From Nitrospira sp. (GTDB lineage Bacteria > Nitrospirota > Nitrospiria > Nitrospirales > Nitrospiraceae): 48,046 nucleotides of DNA. The stretch covers positions 1 through 48,046 of the forward strand of contig JANDJG010000005.1 of NCBI GenBank assembly GCA_024331085.1, in the 5' to 3' direction. This document shows positions 24,562 through 33,600 of the stretch, in pieces. Below the pieces are notes generated by a model that ran no database searches, was not told where the DNA came from, and saw nothing but the letters and a program-made list of their open reading frames with translations. Each line of letters begins with the position of its first letter. The first letter of the stretch is position 1. The translations under genes were made by a program, and so were the position numbers.

Positions 24562-27500
24562 TCGCGTCACCGTAGGCGAGCGCGACACGAGCGGCGTGAT
24601 CACCCGACGCACCCAAGACTACCGCGTGTTGCAACCGTGGCTGGTCATGGATCCCAACCGCAACCGCTCCGCCGTGGCCTTCGACGCCCTTGGCATGGTC
24701 GTCGGCACCGCGGTGATGGGCAAGCCGGAAGAGATTCCAGTCCCCGGCGACTCCCTCACCGGATTCCGTGCCGATCTGACCCAGGCCGAGATTGACGCGT
24801 TCCTGGCCAATCCCAAGGGGCCGACGGCGGCCACGCTCCTCGGCAACGCCACAACGCGCATCGTCTATGACCTGACGGCCTACTGGCGAGAGCCCGATCC
24901 GGTCAAGAAGCCACCCGCCGTCGCCGCGACGCTCGCCCGCGAGACCCATGTGAGCGACCTCCAGGCGGGCCAGCAAACCAAGGTCCAAGTGAGCCTCTCT
25001 TACTCCGACGGCTTCGGCCGCGAGATTCAGAAGAAGATCCAGGCCGAGCCGGGGCCGGTACCGCAGCGCGACGCCAACGGCAAGATCATCCTGGGCGTGG
25101 ACGGTCAGCCGGTCCTGACTCCGAACCACGTGAGCCCGCGCTGGGTCGGCAGCGGTTGGACCATCTTTAACAACAAGGGCAAGCCGGTTCGCCAGTACGA
25201 GCCGTTTTTCAGCGACAGGCACCGGTTCGAGTTCGATGTCAGGATCGGCGTCAGCCCGGTGCTCTTCTATGACCCGGTCGAACGGGTGGTGGCAACCCTG
25301 CACCCCAACCACACCTGGGAGAAGGTGGTCTTCGATCCCTGGCGGCAAGAGACCTGGGACGTCAACGACACGGTCCTGATTGCCGACCCCAAGACCGATC
25401 CCGATGTCGGCGATTTCTTCCGCCGCCTGCCGGATGGCGAGTATCTCCCCACCTGGCATGCGCTGCGTACCGATGCGGCCCACGCGGCGGCCTTCGCGGC
25501 GCGCTATCCTGACGCGACCGATCGCGCGAACGAGACGCGGGCCGCCGAGAAGACGCAAGTCCATGCCGCGACACCCACCGTCGCCCACGCCGACTCGCTC
25601 GGCCGCACCTTCCTCACCGTCGCCCACAACAAGCTCAAGTACAGCGACACGCCCCCGGCCGCTCCGCCCGTTGAGGAATTTCATCGAACGCGGATCGTTC
25701 TCGACATCGAAGGCAACCAGCGAGCGGTCATCGACGCCAAAGACCGCGTGGTCATGCGTTACGACTACGACATGCTGGGCAACCGCATCCACCAGGCCAG
25801 TATGGAGGCCGGCGAGCGCTGGATGCTGAACGATGTCGCCGGCAAGCCGCTCTATGCCTGGGATAGCCGTGACCATCGCTTCCGCACCGCCTACGACCCA
25901 CTGCAGCGGCCGACGGACTCATTCCTGAGCGAAGGCGCGGGCAGCGAGGTGCTCGTCGGGCGCAGCATCTACGGCGAGAGCCGCCCGAACCCGGAGGACA
26001 ACAACCTGCGTGACAAGGTCGTGGAACTGCGTGACCAGGCCGGCATCGTCACCAGCGATCGCTATGACTTCAAAGGCAACCTGCTCGAAAGCCGAAGGCA
26101 ACTGGCGCGAGACTACAAGGCCACGCTGGACTGGTTCGCCGCCGTGCCGCTCGAAGCCGAAACCTACACCAGCCGCACCACCTACGATGCCCTCAACCGC
26201 CCGATCCAATTGATCGCGCCGCACAGCGACCAGCCCGGCGCCACAGTCAACGTCATTCAGCCGATCTACAACGAGGCCAACCTGCTGGAACAGGTGCACG
26301 CCTGGCTCAACCAGAACGCCGAGCCCGGCAATCTCCTCGACCCCGCCACCGGGAACCTGCACGCGGTGACCGACATCGACTATGACGCCAAGGGTCAGCG
26401 CCTGTTGATCGAGTACGGCAACGGCGTCCGAACCACGTACACCTACGACCCGCTCACCTTCCGCCTGGTGCATCTGCTCACTCGGCGCAACGCCGCCACG
26501 TTCCCCAACGATTGCCCTGAACCGCCTCCGGCGGGCTGGCCTGGCTGCCAGGTGCAGAACCGACACTACACCTATGACCCGACAGGCAACATCACCCACA
26601 TCCGTGACGACGCCCAGCAGACCATCTACTTCCGCAACCAGCGCGTCGAGCCGAGCGCCGAGTACACCTATGATGCGACCTACCGACTGATCGAAGCCAC
26701 CGGCCGCGAGCACCTGGGGCAGGTGGGCGGCGTGCCCAACGCGCCGACACCTCACTCCTACAACGACGCGCCGCGCGTCGGCATCCTGCATCCGGGCGAC
26801 AGCAACGCCATGGGGCGTTATCTGGAGCGCTACGTGTACGACGCCGTCGGCAACTTCCTCTCGATGCAGCACCGAGGCAGCGATCCGGCCCACCCTGGCT
26901 GGACCAGGACGTATGCCTACAACGAGACCAGCCTGCTCGAACCCGGCAAGGCCAGCAACCGCCTGAGCCGCACCGCGATCGGCGCCGCCATCGAGCCCTA
27001 CAGCCACGATGCCCATGGCAACATGACCCGCATGCCGCACCTGCAAGTCATGCAGTGGGATTTCAATGACCAACTGCAGATGACCCAGCGCCAGGCGGTA
27101 AATATCTCGGACGCGGACGGCGTGCAACACCAAGGGGAGCGCACATTTTACGTCTATGATTCGACCGGTCAGCGCGTCCGCAAAGTGACCGAGCGGCAGA
27201 ACGGAACGCGGCAGAAAGAGCGAATCTACCTGGGCGGTTTCGAGGTCTACCGCGAGTATGACGGGGCCGGAACAGCCGTTTCGCTGGAGCGCGAGACGCT
27301 GCACCTCATGGACGACCAGCAGCGCATCGCGCTGGTAGAGACGCGCACGCAAGGCAACGACCCCGCGCCGCAACAACTCATCCGCTACCAGTTCGGCAAT
27401 CACCTCGGTTCGGCGAGTCTGGAGCTGGACAACCAGGCGCAGATCATCTCCTACGAGGAGTACACCGCCTATGGTAGTACAGCGTACAACGCCGTGCGCA

Positions 27501-28819
27501 CAGACATCGAGGTGCCCCTGAAACGTTATCGCTACACGGGCAAGGAGCGGGATGAGGAGAGCGGGCTGTATTACCACGGGGCGAGGTATTACGCGGCGTG
27601 GTTGGGAAGGTGGACAAGCACCGATCCTGCAGTTTTCGAGGCGCCCGCATTCGAACAGGCGAACTTCCAACCTTACACGTACGTAGAGAACAAACCGGTT
27701 GTAGCCATTGATCCTGATGGCCACGCTATCAACTTTATCGCTGCAGCAGTAGGTGCCGCAGTCGGTGCAGTGGTTGGCGGCGCTATTGAGGCAGGCCGGC
27801 AGTACGTAACAACGGGACGAGTTAGTGATTGGGGAGCGGTTGGCGCGTCGGCCGCCGGTGGTGCGGTCTCGGGCGCGGTTGCCGGTTTGACTATGGGAGC
27901 AAGTCTCGCCGTACAGGCGACGGCTGCGGCTGCGGCCGGAGTGGCTGGAGGTGCGACAACACGTGCACTCACAGGACAAGAACAAACTGTGGGAGCAGTT
28001 GTTCAAGATGCTGCGATCGGGTTGGTGACATTTGGCATTGTAAGAGGCGGTTCTGCTGCCATCAGTGCACTGAGAGGTGGAACAGGTGCTGCTACAACGT
28101 CTGCGGCTGCCTCTACCACTGGGGCAGGAGGCAGTTCCGCCGTGAGAACCGGAGCTTCAGAGACAACAAGGTCAACAGCAAGGGCGACCGCTACCTCGAC
28201 TACTCGAAGTGCGGCGACCACAGGCGCGAGATCCGGTAGCAGTTCCACTGCGCGAGCCGCAGCTAGCGACGTTGTCGAGGCGGCGAGACCAGCGTCACCA
28301 GCGGCGCCGGCAACTCGAGCGGCAACGAGATCGGGCTCGAGAGCTGCCGCTTCCGAGGCCGTTGAAACCGCAAGACCATCCGTGCCATCCGAGGCACTAC
28401 AGCGCATTGAACTGATTGAGCGAATGCAGCGCATCGTAACTGAAAGCGCTCGAGTTGTTGATGATGCGATTGCCCGTGGAGACAGAGCCGCCTTGGAAGA
28501 ATTCTTGACTCCGCGTGAAGCCACTAGGTTGTTGGCTGGCGGCCGGTTCTCAAGCGCGATTAGAGGAGTCTTTGTCGAGTGGCGCTCGCGTTTCATGTTC
28601 GCGTTAGATGACGTAATACAGCCCAACGTCGGGCGGGGCGGATTTGTTGGAAATCGCGGAGCAGTAGTTAATGGGGTTCCACGGCGGGGTTTTGCAGATT
28701 TCTTCGGCACTGAGAACGGTTTGCTCTCGAACATTGCCATTGACATTACGACAAAAGCTGGAAGAGCCGAGCACCTCCTGCGAGGTTATTTAGAGAAGGG
28801 CATAATTCTGACGTACTAA
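24257..28819 (+). CDS. Tc toxin C-subunit reading frame (Rhs core plus hypervariable payload)
   Basis: The frame is 1,520 codons from its first ATG, but meaningful sequence starts only near 24386 (YSPHPSHTPPQELAYARQ), directly continuing TcB. The B C-terminal part is followed by Rhs/YD repeats (RYDYDMLGNRIHQASM near 500, YTYDATYRL, YVYDAVGNFLSM) and the Rhs core (YRYTGKERDEESGLYYHGAR near 1090, GRWTSTDP, AIDPDGH near 1150), where TcC proteins cut themselves with an aspartyl protease. The hypervariable part (about 1154-1520) has a glycine-zipper hydrophobic stretch (INFIAAAVGAAVGAVVGGAI), a Ser/Thr/Ala-rich linker (about 1271-1375) and a terminal domain of about 145 residues ending GRAEHLLRGYLEKGIILTY. 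There is no start codon or ribosome-binding site of its own at the join, so it most likely forms one B-C fusion with the previous frame. Confidence 0.85.
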   Translation: MPSRRAWWPKSMAGGSPTRCSRTKAATSTPRATPTGGSPPGGSYSPHPSHTPPQELAYARQHYFLPHRYRDPFHTNAVSTESFVTYDIYDLLVQETRDALDNRVTVGERDTSGVITRRTQDYRVLQPWLVMDPNRNRSAVAFDALGMVVGTAVMGKPEEIPVPGDSLTGFRADLTQAEIDAFLANPKGPTAATLLGNATTRIVYDLTAYWREPDPVKKPPAVAATLARETHVSDLQAGQQTKVQVSLSYSDGFGREIQKKIQAEPGPVPQRDANGKIILGVDGQPVLTPNHVSPRWVGSGWTIFNNKGKPVRQYEPFFSDRHRFEFDVRIGVSPVLFYDPVERVVATLHPNHTWEKVVFDPWRQETWDVNDTVLIADPKTDPDVGDFFRRLPDGEYLPTWHALRTDAAHAAAFAARYPDATDRANETRAAEKTQVHAATPTVAHADSLGRTFLTVAHNKLKYSDTPPAAPPVEEFHRTRIVLDIEGNQRAVIDAKDRVVMRYDYDMLGNRIHQASMEAGERWMLNDVAGKPLYAWDSRDHRFRTAYDPLQRPTDSFLSEGAGSEVLVGRSIYGESRPNPEDNNLRDKVVELRDQAGIVTSDRYDFKGNLLESRRQLARDYKATLDWFAAVPLEAETYTSRTTYDALNRPIQLIAPHSDQPGATVNVIQPIYNEANLLEQVHAWLNQNAEPGNLLDPATGNLHAVTDIDYDAKGQRLLIEYGNGVRTTYTYDPLTFRLVHLLTRRNAATFPNDCPEPPPAGWPGCQVQNRHYTYDPTGNITHIRDDAQQTIYFRNQRVEPSAEYTYDATYRLIEATGREHLGQVGGVPNAPTPHSYNDAPRVGILHPGDSNAMGRYLERYVYDAVGNFLSMQHRGSDPAHPGWTRTYAYNETSLLEPGKASNRLSRTAIGAAIEPYSHDAHGNMTRMPHLQVMQWDFNDQLQMTQRQAVNISDADGVQHQGERTFYVYDSTGQRVRKVTERQNGTRQKERIYLGGFEVYREYDGAGTAVSLERETLHLMDDQQRIALVETRTQGNDPAPQQLIRYQFGNHLGSASLELDNQAQIISYEEYTAYGSTAYNAVRTDIEVPLKRYRYTGKERDEESGLYYHGARYYAAWLGRWTSTDPAVFEAPAFEQANFQPYTYVENKPVVAIDPDGHAINFIAAAVGAAVGAVVGGAIEAGRQYVTTGRVSDWGAVGASAAGGAVSGAVAGLTMGASLAVQATAAAAAGVAGGATTRALTGQEQTVGAVVQDAAIGLVTFGIVRGGSAAISALRGGTGAATTSAAASTTGAGGSSAVRTGASETTRSTARATATSTTRSAATTGARSGSSSTARAAASDVVEAARPASPAAPATRAATRSGSRAAASEAVETARPSVPSEALQRIELIERMQRIVTESARVVDDAIARGDRAALEEFLTPREATRLLAGGRFSSAIRGVFVEWRSRFMFALDDVIQPNVGRGGFVGNRGAVVNGVPRRGFADFFGTENGLLSNIAIDITTKAGRAEHLLRGYLEKGIILTY

Positions 28820-28860
28820 AAGAAGAAAAGGGGACAGAAAAGAAGGAAGAAGAAAAAGGA

Positions 28861-28900
28861 ACAGGCTACTTTTCTGGGATTTTTCGAGGGCGACCGCGAG
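28861..28900. repeat. RAYT 3'-end direct repeat, copy 1
   Basis: A 40-base sequence (starting ACAGGCTACTTTTCTGGGAT) is identical to 29902-29941. On the minus strand it is the last codons of a RAYT transposase (PRGRPRKIPEK-stop). The AAAAGGGGACAG word in front of copy 2 also occurs just before copy 1, near 28827. Confidence 0.85.
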
Positions 28901-29140
28901 GCGTGAGGCTTGAAACAAGGCCGAATAATTTTGCGATCATCGTTTGCCAGTCTGGCGAGCCGATAGGAGCTTGGCGATTGATGCAGGTTCGAATCCGAGA
29001 AAGTTCTTGGAGCGATAAAGGCGTTTCAAGCAGATGAGTCCAATCGGGAGGCAAGGGGATCGGAAGCGGATCGATGAGGTGACCGTGCTGGAAGTTGGAC
29101 CAGGGCCATTGGACAACCTGTTCGACCGGCCCGGCACGGG
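28866..29140 (-). pseudogene. REP-associated tyrosine transposase (RAYT) C-terminal remnant
   Basis: Only the last 90 or so codons of a RAYT (Y1/IS200-like, PF01797 relatives) remain. They read VEQVVQWPWSNFQHGHL, then LPPDWTHLLETPLSLQELSR, then NRQAPIGSPDWQTMIAKLFG, and end with the hallmark LTPRGRPRKIPEK tail. The catalytic HUH and Tyr regions, about 130 residues upstream in family members, are absent; the frame runs into the 3' end of the Uma2 gene. RAYTs are domesticated transposases linked to palindromic REP sequences. The remnant lies 47 bases after the Tc BC stop codon. Confidence 0.75.
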
Positions 29141-29143
29141 GGC

Positions 29144-29704
29144 TTATTTGAACAGCGTGACCAGGGGCACGCTCAGGTCTGGCAGAAGCGGTGTGCTGAG
29201 GATGTCTTGGGCCTCACGGGTCAGGATGGTTGCCTGACCATATCGGTCAGCGGTGAATCGGTAGATTTTGACCAGATCGAGTTCCGGGTCGATGATCCAA
29301 TATTCAGGAACGCCATAATGCGCATAGCGATGCCGCTTAATCGTCTCGTCCAGTTTTCGATTTCCTTCGGAAAGGATTTCAACGAGCAGCGTCGGGACGC
29401 CACGAATGTTCGCGTCTGTAATGATCGACCGTTGCGCGTGAGCGACGAAAATCAGATCGGGTTGCACCACGTCAAAATCGGACAGGACGACGTCGCACGG
29501 CGCGTTGAAGACTTCTCCCAGCGGATGTTGCTGGAGAAAGTTATACAGCGCCGCGAACAGTCTTCCCGCAATACGTTGATGTTTGATGTTCGGCGACGGG
29601 GACATGACATGCTCTCCCTCGATCAATTCATGACGTTTCCCGTCATCAGGGATGAGACGGTAGTCTTCATACGTGAGTTTAAGATGTCCGGTCTCGATCG
29701 TCAT
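29144..29704 (-). CDS. Uma2 family (DUF820) putative endonuclease
   Basis: The 186-residue protein has the Uma2 restriction-endonuclease-like fold: LTYEDYRLIPDDGKRHELIEG at the N-terminus, DVVLSDFDVVQPDLIFV in the core, and LLVEILSEG, the E-x-L-S segment that carries the PD-(D/E)xK-type acidic residue, followed by KRHRYAHYGVPEYWIIDPE. AGGAGG precedes the ATG. The family is very common in cyanobacteria and other multicellular or slow-growing bacteria; most members have no known role. It lies between the two RAYT-derived repeats and is read opposite to the Tc genes. Confidence 0.9.
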   Translation of the reverse strand: MTIETGHLKLTYEDYRLIPDDGKRHELIEGEHVMSPSPNIKHQRIAGRLFAALYNFLQQHPLGEVFNAPCDVVLSDFDVVQPDLIFVAHAQRSIITDANIRGVPTLLVEILSEGNRKLDETIKRHRYAHYGVPEYWIIDPELDLVKIYRFTADRYGQATILTREAQDILSTPLLPDLSVPLVTLFK

Positions 29705-30095
29705 ACGTGCCTCCTGCGCTGTTCGGCATCTGTTCGCATACCGCGTACAGCAACAAGGATATTGGTGTCAAGGGCAGCCTTTGCTGTTTCACTCATTGTT
29801 GTTCTGAGAGAAAGTGTACACCGCTTGAGAACGAGGGTCCAAGAAAAGTCCGGTCAGATGAGAAACAGGTGTCTGGACCATATCACGGAGAAGAAAAGGG
29901 GACAGGCTACTTTTCTGGGATTTTTCGAGGGCGACCGCGAGGGTGAGCGTTTAGACGAGGCATCGTTTGCCAGAGCCCGCGTCGGTTGGGGTGAACAACG
30001 TGAACCCCAAACATCTTCCGGCGATGGGGATGGCGGTGGGATTGCGTTGGGGGGTGGAATCACGAAACGTTGGGGCTCGCGACGCTCACTCCAAC
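29705..30095. other. gap with RAYT-derived sequence, no gene
   Basis: No intact gene is seen. Its centre holds repeat copy 2 and a short in-frame RAYT tail on the minus strand (29907-29972, reading WQTMPRLNAHPRGRPRKIPE). The rest is plain sequence with a G-rich run near 30025-30065. The frame read across this repeat on the minus strand gives a Ser/Arg/Lys-rich peptide that I take to be spurious. Confidence 0.5.
29902..29941. repeat. RAYT 3'-end direct repeat, copy 2
   Basis: Identical over 40 bases to 28861-28900 and in the same orientation, 1,041 bases away. Beyond it the word CATCGTTTGCCAG is also shared with copy 1 (near 28940 and 29961), so the second copy is a shorter, internally deleted RAYT end. 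Confidence 0.85.
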
Positions 30096-30359
30096 CTACA
30101 TCTTATACACCTTGCTGCGATGGGCAATCACATGAACGGTCAGCATGCGATGAACGGAGTCGGCTTCATACACCACCCGCCAATTCCCAATGCGCAGCTT
30201 GAACAGATGGGCGAACGGGCCAGTCAGCCGCTCGGGTTGCAAGTTATCGATGTGCTCGGCCGGCCACTCGATTTTCTCGATGATGCGCCTGGCGATCGGG
30301 CGGTCAAGTTGAGAGATGTCCTCGAGCGCTTCGGGAGTAAAACGAACCTGATAGCTCAC
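30096..30359 (-). CDS. RelE/ParE-superfamily toxin
   Basis: The 87-residue protein shows the RelE pattern SYQVRFTPEALEDISQLDR, a central LTGPFAHLFKLRIGNWRVVY and a terminal strand MLTVHVIAHRSKVYKM. The GNWRVVYE strand and the basic C-terminal end with His and Tyr match RelE-type mRNA interferases. The start is a GTG overlapping the antitoxin stop (GTGA), so the two are translationally coupled. Confidence 0.85.
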   Translation of the reverse strand: MSYQVRFTPEALEDISQLDRPIARRIIEKIEWPAEHIDNLQPERLTGPFAHLFKLRIGNWRVVYEADSVHRMLTVHVIAHRSKVYKM

Positions 30360-30556
30360 GCAAGATTCAGCCGGTTTTTCACATCCTCGAGGGGAATGCG
30401 CTCTGAGGAACCCACAGAGAGGCGGAGCCGCGTCCGGATTTCGTCCGTCAGTTCCAGGCCCTTATCAGGATCGGCGAGGAGGTCCTGTAACTCTTCATGC
30501 ACGACCTGCCTGATCAAGGCTTGCAATTCCTCGACTGTGAGATCGGCGACTTTCAT
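30356..30556 (-). CDS. antitoxin of the RelE-type pair
   Basis: From the ATG after AGAGAAG this is a 66-residue acidic protein: MKVADLTVEELQALIRQVVH, then an acidic helix (EELQDLLADPDKGLELTDE) and a C-terminal RTRLRLSVGSSERIPLEDVK. It is the short antitoxin type often found before RelE toxins. A frame with TTG seven codons upstream is less likely. A 12-bp palindrome, AAAGGAACCTTT, lies 20 bases upstream (30576-30587), a good place for an autoregulatory operator. Confidence 0.75.
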   Translation of the reverse strand: MKVADLTVEELQALIRQVVHEELQDLLADPDKGLELTDEIRTRLRLSVGSSERIPLEDVKNRLNLA

Positions 30557-30575
30557 CTGTCTTCTCTCGATGAGC

Positions 30576-30587
30576 AAAGGAACCTTT
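30576..30587. promoter_or_regulatory. palindrome between antitoxin and TcA
   Basis: AAAGGAACCTTT is a 12-base palindrome with 5-bp arms in the 86-base divergent space between the antitoxin and the TcA-like gene. It may be the operator of the toxin-antitoxin pair; binding there could also touch TcA transcription. Confidence 0.35.
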
Positions 30588-30642
30588 CACAAGCATAGCA
30601 AATGCCATTGAACCAGGAAAGCATGGTGAGGAGGGCACAACG

Positions 30643-33600
30643 ATGAACAAAATCACCTTTCCATTGAAACCACAAATGCGCGGCCAGAAGGTGACCAACC
30701 TGCAGGACGCACTGCAACTGTTGCTCGAACGCGGCGTCATTAAGGCGCTGAAGCCGCCGAACCGTCCCACGGCCGATGAGCTGCGAGCGCTGGCCGAGGC
30801 GTTGCGCGCCGAACGCGCATCGAAGGTCTTCGGCGACGCGACACGGCAGCTCGTGTTCCTGCTGCAGATCCAGAACGGCCTCGGCGACGGCCGCGGCGGC
30901 GTGGTGGACGAGCCCACGGCGGCGCTGTTCAATCGCTTGATTGATAAGCTGACGGGAGAAGAACGCCGGCCCGAATTCGTCGTCCGGGGCACGGTCCGGG
31001 ATGTCGATGGACACCCCGTCATGGGCGCGCTCATTCGCGTGTTCGACCGCGACATGCGCCGCGAGCAACCGCTGGGCTCGACACGGACCGACGCCAACGG
31101 CCGCTACCGGATCGAGTACTCCTCTCAGCAATTTCGCCGCGCCGAGAAGGGCCGCGCCGACCTGGTGGTTCGGGTGGTGGATGCCCAGGGCAACGAGCGG
31201 GCAGTCTCGGAGACCGTCTTTCACGCCGATCCCGACCAGGTCATCGATCTCACTCTACCCGAGGACAAGAGTCCGAACGAATCGGAGTTTGAGTACATTC
31301 TCAAGCAGCTCACGCCGCTGATCGAGAACGTGGTTCCCGCCGAGCTGACCGACCAGGACCTCGACTTCCTCGCCAACGAAGCCCGGGTACCGCGCGAACG
31401 GCTTACGTTCATCCGTCTGGATGCCCAGTGGCAGCGACAGACCGGACTGCCGGCCGGAGTGTTCTATGGCCTCCTGCGCCAGGGCTTGCCGACGGACCGC
31501 CGCCGGCTGCTGGCCGAGCCCACGAGCCGCATCGAGCAGGCGCTGAAGGCTTCGCTGGAGCAGCAAATCGTCCCGCAACGCCTGAGCAATATATTCAAGG
31601 ACATCCTCCGGCAACTGAACGATCTCGCGGTCAAGATGGCATTCGAGCCGGGCGATGAAACGATGGCCGTGCCGCTGGGCCTGTTGCTTGGGACCGCACC
31701 CGACCTCTCCAACGAGCGCGGGCAGGCGTTCGTCCGCTTCTCCTTGCAGAACGACGGTGACGAAGACTTCTGGGACCGGTTGCGCGACATGCCCGGTTTC
31801 GACGACGCAACCGTCGCCGCCGCGCAGTTCACGGTCGGCCTCGGCGCGCTCAGTTCGCACCTTCCGCTCGTGCGTCTGATTCAGTCTGAACGTACCCAGG
31901 GCCGAGTGACGAGGCTGCGCGATCTGGCGAGTTGGACGTGGGACGAATGGCGGGGGCTCATCGCCCGGGCTGGTGTTCCCCCGGACACGCCCGGCGAGAC
32001 GGAAGCGGAGAAAACCGACGGCTACGCGACGCAGATGACACGGCTTGTAGAGGCGATCTTCCCGACTGCCTCGGTTGCCTACAAGCTTGGTCGATCGACG
32101 CGGTTGGAGATCCCGTTCAAGAGGGATATCAGCCGCTTCCTGCTGAACACCGAGGGCTTCGATCTTAAGCGCACGCACATCGACAGTTTCGTGCGCGAAC
32201 ATGGGGCGCCGGCCGATGTCCCCGATGTCGAGGGCTTTACGCGCGAGCTCAAGCGCCTGCAACGAGTCTTCAAGCTCGCGCCGGAACACGACAAGTTCGA
32301 GGCCATGGAGGCGCTGCTGACACAGGGCCTGGATTCCGCCCATGCGGTGTATGCTCGCGGGGAGGCGACTCTCCGTCGCGAACTGAGCGAGCCGCTCGGA
32401 GGCGAGAGCCGCGTCGCAGAGGTCGTGAGGAAGGCCGGCCACATCGTCGATGTTTCGCAGTTCCTGCACACAGCCTACGCGCCGGGGTTCCGCAGCACGA
32501 CGCCGGCCGTCACGGGAGATCCATCGCCGTGGATCGCGGAGACGCCGGATCTGCGAACGCTGTTCGGCTCGCAAAGCTTCTGCGCGTGCGAGCACTGCCG
32601 TTCGGTCTACAGCCCGGCGGCGTATCTGGTCGATCTGCTGCATTGGCTGGAGTTGGTGCCGGGAACGCGCGGCGACAGGAACGCGCTAGCCGCCTTATCG
32701 AGCCGCCGGCCCGACCTCCAAGAAATCGAGCTCTCGTGCACGAACACGAATACGGTCCTGCCCTACATCGATCTGGTGAACGAGATGCTCGAGCGGGCCG
32801 TGGCGCCGCTGCTGTTCTCGCTGTCGGCGGCCGACTTTACCGAGATCCCCGCCCTTGCCCGTGAATTAGACGATAGCGTGGTGCCTCGTCGCGTGCGGGA
32901 CGCCTTCGCCGAGGCGGGTGTCGATCTCTCAGAGACTCCAGTCGTGACCGTCACCACCGCAGACCGCGAATGGACGATTGCCGATTCGGGGCGGACATAC
33001 CGGGTCAGCAGGAGAGGCGACGAAGGACTTATCGTAGCCCCGAGTACCCCTCAGACGCGCGGCAGCGCGGAGGAACTCCGTGTCCACCCCGAGCATATCC
33101 ACGCGCCCGCCTACGAGAGACTTGCCGCCTCGATCTACCCGTGGACACTGCCTTTCGACTTGTTCGCCGAGGAGGCTCGGCTTTTTCTTGAGCATCTGCG
33201 CGTGCCGCGCCACCGGTTGATGGCGGTGATGCGCCGCGACGGCGCTGCGTCTTTGCTCGAGGTCGCGAGCGAACGCCTGCGCCTGACGGCCGCCGAGCGC
33301 GAGATTCTGACCGGAACGGGCGATCGCGCACCCTGGGCGCGCTGGGGTCTGCGGGAAACCGGCAATGTCGTGGACGATCCGGCGACCGGCACCACGGTGA
33401 GCCTTGCCTGGATCGACGCGTTGCGCCGTGTGCCGGTGTTCTTGCGGCAGTCCGGTTTGCAGCTCGATGAATGGAAGACCTTGCTTGAAGCCAAGTATGT
33501 CAATCCTGACGGCGGACTTGTGATCGAGTTTCCAGTCCCTGCGACGCCGGAAGAAGCGGTCCGCGCGTCGACCTGCGATGTGGAGAAGGCCCGCATCACC

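Noticed and set aside
28820..29140. Immunity gene for the Tc payload
   Set aside because: The sequence directly after BC is a RAYT remnant; Uma2 and RelE pairs are not payload immunity proteins. Tc payloads normally act on eukaryotic cells and lack immunity genes.
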